Translations under genes and position numbers: made by a program
DNA from: Deltaproteobacteria bacterium CG11_big_fil_rev_8_21_14_0_20_42_23
GTDB lineage: Bacteria; UBA10199; 2-02-FULL-44-16
Direction: 5' to 3'
NCBI GenBank assembly: GCA_002796345.1
Contig: PCXC01000076.1
Coordinates: 1-54,003 of the forward strand
Length of the DNA stretch: 54,003 nt
Notes under the pieces: model-generated
Told to the model about the DNA's origin: nothing
Seen by the model: the letters and a program-made list of their open reading frames with translations, nothing else
The model's database searches: none
Part shown: positions 52,020-54,003 of the stretch, in pieces
How the letters are laid out: every line of letters begins with the position of its first letter
Position numbering within the stretch: the first letter of the stretch is position 1

Positions 52020-52871
52020 CTAATCAGTTTGCGCAATCAAAGTTCGGTAGATGCCCGCTAAGTCTTTTTGGATCAGTATTTCCCGATAGCAATTTGATTT
52101 TTCTGCAATGTGTGAAATGACCAGAGCTTGATCGTATCCCATTTCGAGAAAGAGAAAGCCTCTTGATACCAAGAACTTTGGTGCAGTTTTTATGATTTGT
52201 TCGGCAATTGCAAGTCCGTTGTTTCCGGCAACGATAGCATTTTTAGGCTCATGTTTTAGTTCTTTTTCCAGATTTTCATAATCAGTTTCAGAGCCATAAG
52301 GTGGGTTGGCGGTTATCACATTGTACAGTGGGGCAATGGGACAATGGGGCAATGCTTCAAAAAGATTTCCGCAGAGAAATTGAGTGCGAGCTTGTGCAAA
52401 GAGCATGTTTTCTTTTGCCACGTCCAATGCTTTTTTAGAAATATCGGTCAGTGTAAATTGTGCGTGTGGTAATTCACTGGCAAGTGCAGCTGGAATGCAT
52501 CCGCTGCCAGTGCAGAGATCTAAAAGCTGAAGTGGATTTGTATCTGAACTAAATTTTTCAAGAACAGCTTCTACAAGATGTTCAGTTTCTGGCCGTGGAA
52601 TAAGAACATCTGGCGTAACTTTAATGCGTCTCGTCCAAAAATCTTTATAGCCCAAAATGTAAGCCATCGGCTCTGATGCAAGTCTACGTTGAAGAAGCTG
52701 TTGAAAGTTTTTTTCTTCACCTTCACTTAGGGATTCATTTTTTTTTAAAATTATATCAGAACGCGAACAGTTTAGAGTTGCACACAACAAAAGTTCGGCT
52801 TCAAGTCGTGGAGTATCTTTGTGCGCAGCTTGCAATTGTTCCACTGCATTTTGAAGGAGGGGAAAAATCAT
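52020..52871 (-). CDS. prmC: peptide chain release factor N5-glutamine methyltransferase
   Basis: 283 residues from ATG 52871; a TTG at 52877 would overlap the prfA stop by 4 bases and is the alternative. It methylates the Gln of the GGQ motif of release factors. The N-terminal helical release-factor-binding domain includes DTPRLEAELLLC and EPMAYILGYKDFW; the SAM-binding domain has VLIPRPETEHLVE, LLDLCTGSGCIPAALA and the catalytic ITANPPYG. Next to its substrate gene prfA, the usual arrangement. Confidence 0.95.
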   Translation of the reverse strand: MIFPLLQNAVEQLQAAHKDTPRLEAELLLCATLNCSRSDIILKKNESLSEGEEKNFQQLLQRRLASEPMAYILGYKDFWTRRIKVTPDVLIPRPETEHLVEAVLEKFSSDTNPLQLLDLCTGSGCIPAALASELPHAQFTLTDISKKALDVAKENMLFAQARTQFLCGNLFEALPHCPIAPLYNVITANPPYGSETDYENLEKELKHEPKNAIVAGNNGLAIAEQIIKTAPKFLVSRGFLFLEMGYDQALVISHIAEKSNCYREILIQKDLAGIYRTLIAQTD

Positions 52872-52873
52872 CT

Positions 52874-53944
52874 TCAAGTTTTTTGCTCTTTGAGAGCTTC
52901 GGTTTGATAGTGTGTGCGAAGAGCTAAGATGATGTCGTCTATTTCACCGTTCATAAAAGAGGGGAGATTGTGCATGGTGTAGCCGATGCGGTGATCTGTC
53001 ACACGACTTTGGGGGAAATTGTAGGTGCGAATTTTTTCGCTTCGGTCGCCGCTTCCAACTTGAGCTTTTCTTGCTTCAGATTCTGCGCTTGCTTGTTTTT
53101 GAATTTCAATATCCAACAATTTAGAGGAAAGCACTTTCATCGCTCTTGCTTTATTTTTGTGTTGAGAGCGATCATCTTGGCACGCAACGACAACTCCAGT
53201 TGGAATGTGAGTAATGCGAACGGCGGAAGAAGTTTTGTTCACGTGCTGACCGCCGGCTCCGCTTGCGCGGTATGTATCGATGCGAAGATCTGCTGGGTTG
53301 ATGTTCACATCTACTTCGTCAGCTTCGGGAAGCACTGCAACCGTAACAGCGGAAGTATGGACGCGGCCTTGCGTTTCTGTTTCGGGCACACGCTGCACAC
53401 GATGCGTTCCACTTTCAAATTTAAGTTTGCTGTAGACATTTGTACCAGAAATAAGCACCACAATTTCTTTCAGTCCACCGAGGCCAGTGAAGTTTTGATC
53501 AATCACTTCCACTTGCCAATGTGCACGCTCGGCATATCGAGCATACATGCGAAAAAGTTCGGCGGCAAAAAGTGCGGCTTCTTCTCCGCCAGTTCCAGCG
53601 CGGATTTCCAGGATAACGTTTTTGCTGTCGTTTGGATCTGAAGGAAGAAGAAGGATTTTTAGCTCATCTTCACATTCCGTAATAGTTTTTTCGAGAACTG
53701 GAATTTCTTCCTTCGCCATTTGGCGAATGTCTTCATCATTTTTCTCTTCGAGAAGTTTTTTGTTTTCTTTTAGTTCTTCTTTAAATTTTTTATATTTTTG
53801 GAAAATATCGACAATTTCTTTTAGTTTCGAATGTTCTCGTGTGATTTGTTGATAGCGATTTTGATCAGCCATGACACTTGGATCAGAAAGCTTATAGCTG
53901 AGGTCTTCGTATTTTTTTACCAGCTCGGAGAGTTTATCAAACAT
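52874..53944 (-). CDS. prfA: peptide chain release factor 1
   Basis: 356 residues, full length. It reads UAA and UAG and triggers peptide release. The tripeptide anticodon is P-E-T (187-189, the P-x-T form of RF1 as opposed to SPF of RF2), and GGQ is at 231-233 in [17 protein letters not shown]. The N-terminal coiled domain and [18 protein letters not shown] are standard. The start ATG 53944 has GGAAAC upstream. First gene of prfA-prmC-murA-HisA-like-HIT. Confidence 0.97.
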   Translation of the reverse strand: MFDKLSELVKKYEDLSYKLSDPSVMADQNRYQQITREHSKLKEIVDIFQKYKKFKEELKENKKLLEEKNDEDIRQMAKEEIPVLEKTITECEDELKILLLPSDPNDSKNVILEIRAGTGGEEAALFAAELFRMYARYAERAHWQVEVIDQNFTGLGGLKEIVVLISGTNVYSKLKFESGTHRVQRVPETETQGRVHTSAVTVAVLPEADEVDVNINPADLRIDTYRASGAGGQHVNKTSSAVRITHIPTGVVVACQDDRSQHKNKARAMKVLSSKLLDIEIQKQASAESEARKAQVGSGDRSEKIRTYNFPQSRVTDHRIGYTMHNLPSFMNGEIDDIILALRTHYQTEALKEQKT

Positions 53945-53978
53945 GGTGTGTTTCCGTTTTTGTCACGTCCTAAAATAG

Positions 53979-53993
53979 TTGACACTTAGTTAA
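53979..53993. repeat. copy of the TTGACAC-GTTAA repeat arm found at 2145-2192
   Basis: TTGACACTTAGTTAA differs by one base from the reverse complement of TTAACTAGGTGTCAA at 2145-2159. It lies just upstream of prfA; on the plus strand it also carries a TTGACA -35-like word. The rest of the window end shows nothing else. Confidence 0.4.
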
Positions 53994-54003
53994 GTCGTCC
54001 AGC

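Noticed and set aside
52970-53641. 223-codon plus-strand open frame opposite prfA
   Set aside because: prfA is unambiguous by motifs and length; the antisense frame has no start context or recognisable domain.

Overview
The window reads as chromosomal DNA of a Gram-negative, AT-leaning bacterium. It encodes many lipoproteins with clear lipoboxes, a class A penicillin-binding protein, SurA/PpiC-type periplasmic chaperones, a sigma54-type response regulator and a three-gene proton-translocating transhydrogenase. The mfd-ppiC-surA-pdxA and prfA-prmC-murA gene orders resemble those of deltaproteobacteria-like lineages (Myxococcota, Bdellovibrionota and related candidate groups). That placement is inference; no rRNA or tRNA gene was seen.

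Region 1 (1-4.6 kb) is an accessory, partly decayed segment. It holds an Rhs-associated C-terminal domain with a possible immunity gene, a small membrane protein, a broken Rhs core tail interrupted by a palindromic repeat, an AAA ATPase of the DUF4143 type, a retropepsin-like protease overlapping a small partner gene, and a TonB/TolA-C-like lipoprotein.

Region 2 (4.8-23.1 kb) is the most striking part. A 3,290-residue lipoprotein carries a lytic-transglycosylase domain, an M23 (LytM) peptidase domain, NBR1-type Ig domains, fibronectin-like domains, thrombospondin type 3 calcium repeats and four carbohydrate-binding-like modules. It is followed by a 606-residue lipoprotein, a tiny protein resembling a histidine-kinase dimerisation hairpin, a Ser/Thr kinase-ATPase-TPR protein, a DUF4912-like protein and a sigma54 response regulator. 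The same multi-half-site palindrome (core GAACATGTTC) lies upstream of the 606-residue lipoprotein and in the divergent DUF4912/regulator interval. There it is followed by a plausible sigma54 promoter. This suggests a local signalling and surface-lysin system.

Region 3 (23.2-33 kb) has a cyclophilin lipoprotein, a 180-bp nested inverted-repeat element, PBP1A, a zinc-ribbon peptide, an operon of two degenerate secreted ApbE-like proteins with carbamate kinase, and uvrA.

Region 4 (33-39 kb) has three genes of an unrecognised family that look paralogous to each other, placed around pntA1-pntA2-pntB. The first has an apparent N-terminal frameshift.

Region 5 (39-54 kb) holds the operon mfd, ppiC-like, surA-like, pdxA, phosphohexomutase; a protein ending in two RNA-polymerase-alpha-CTD-like helix-hairpin-helix modules; a C-terminally anchored membrane protein behind a strong sigma70-type promoter; and the operon prfA, prmC, murA, degenerate HisA-like, HIT. 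Dispersed palindromic repeats sit in several gaps between genes. No CRISPR array or complete insertion sequence was found.
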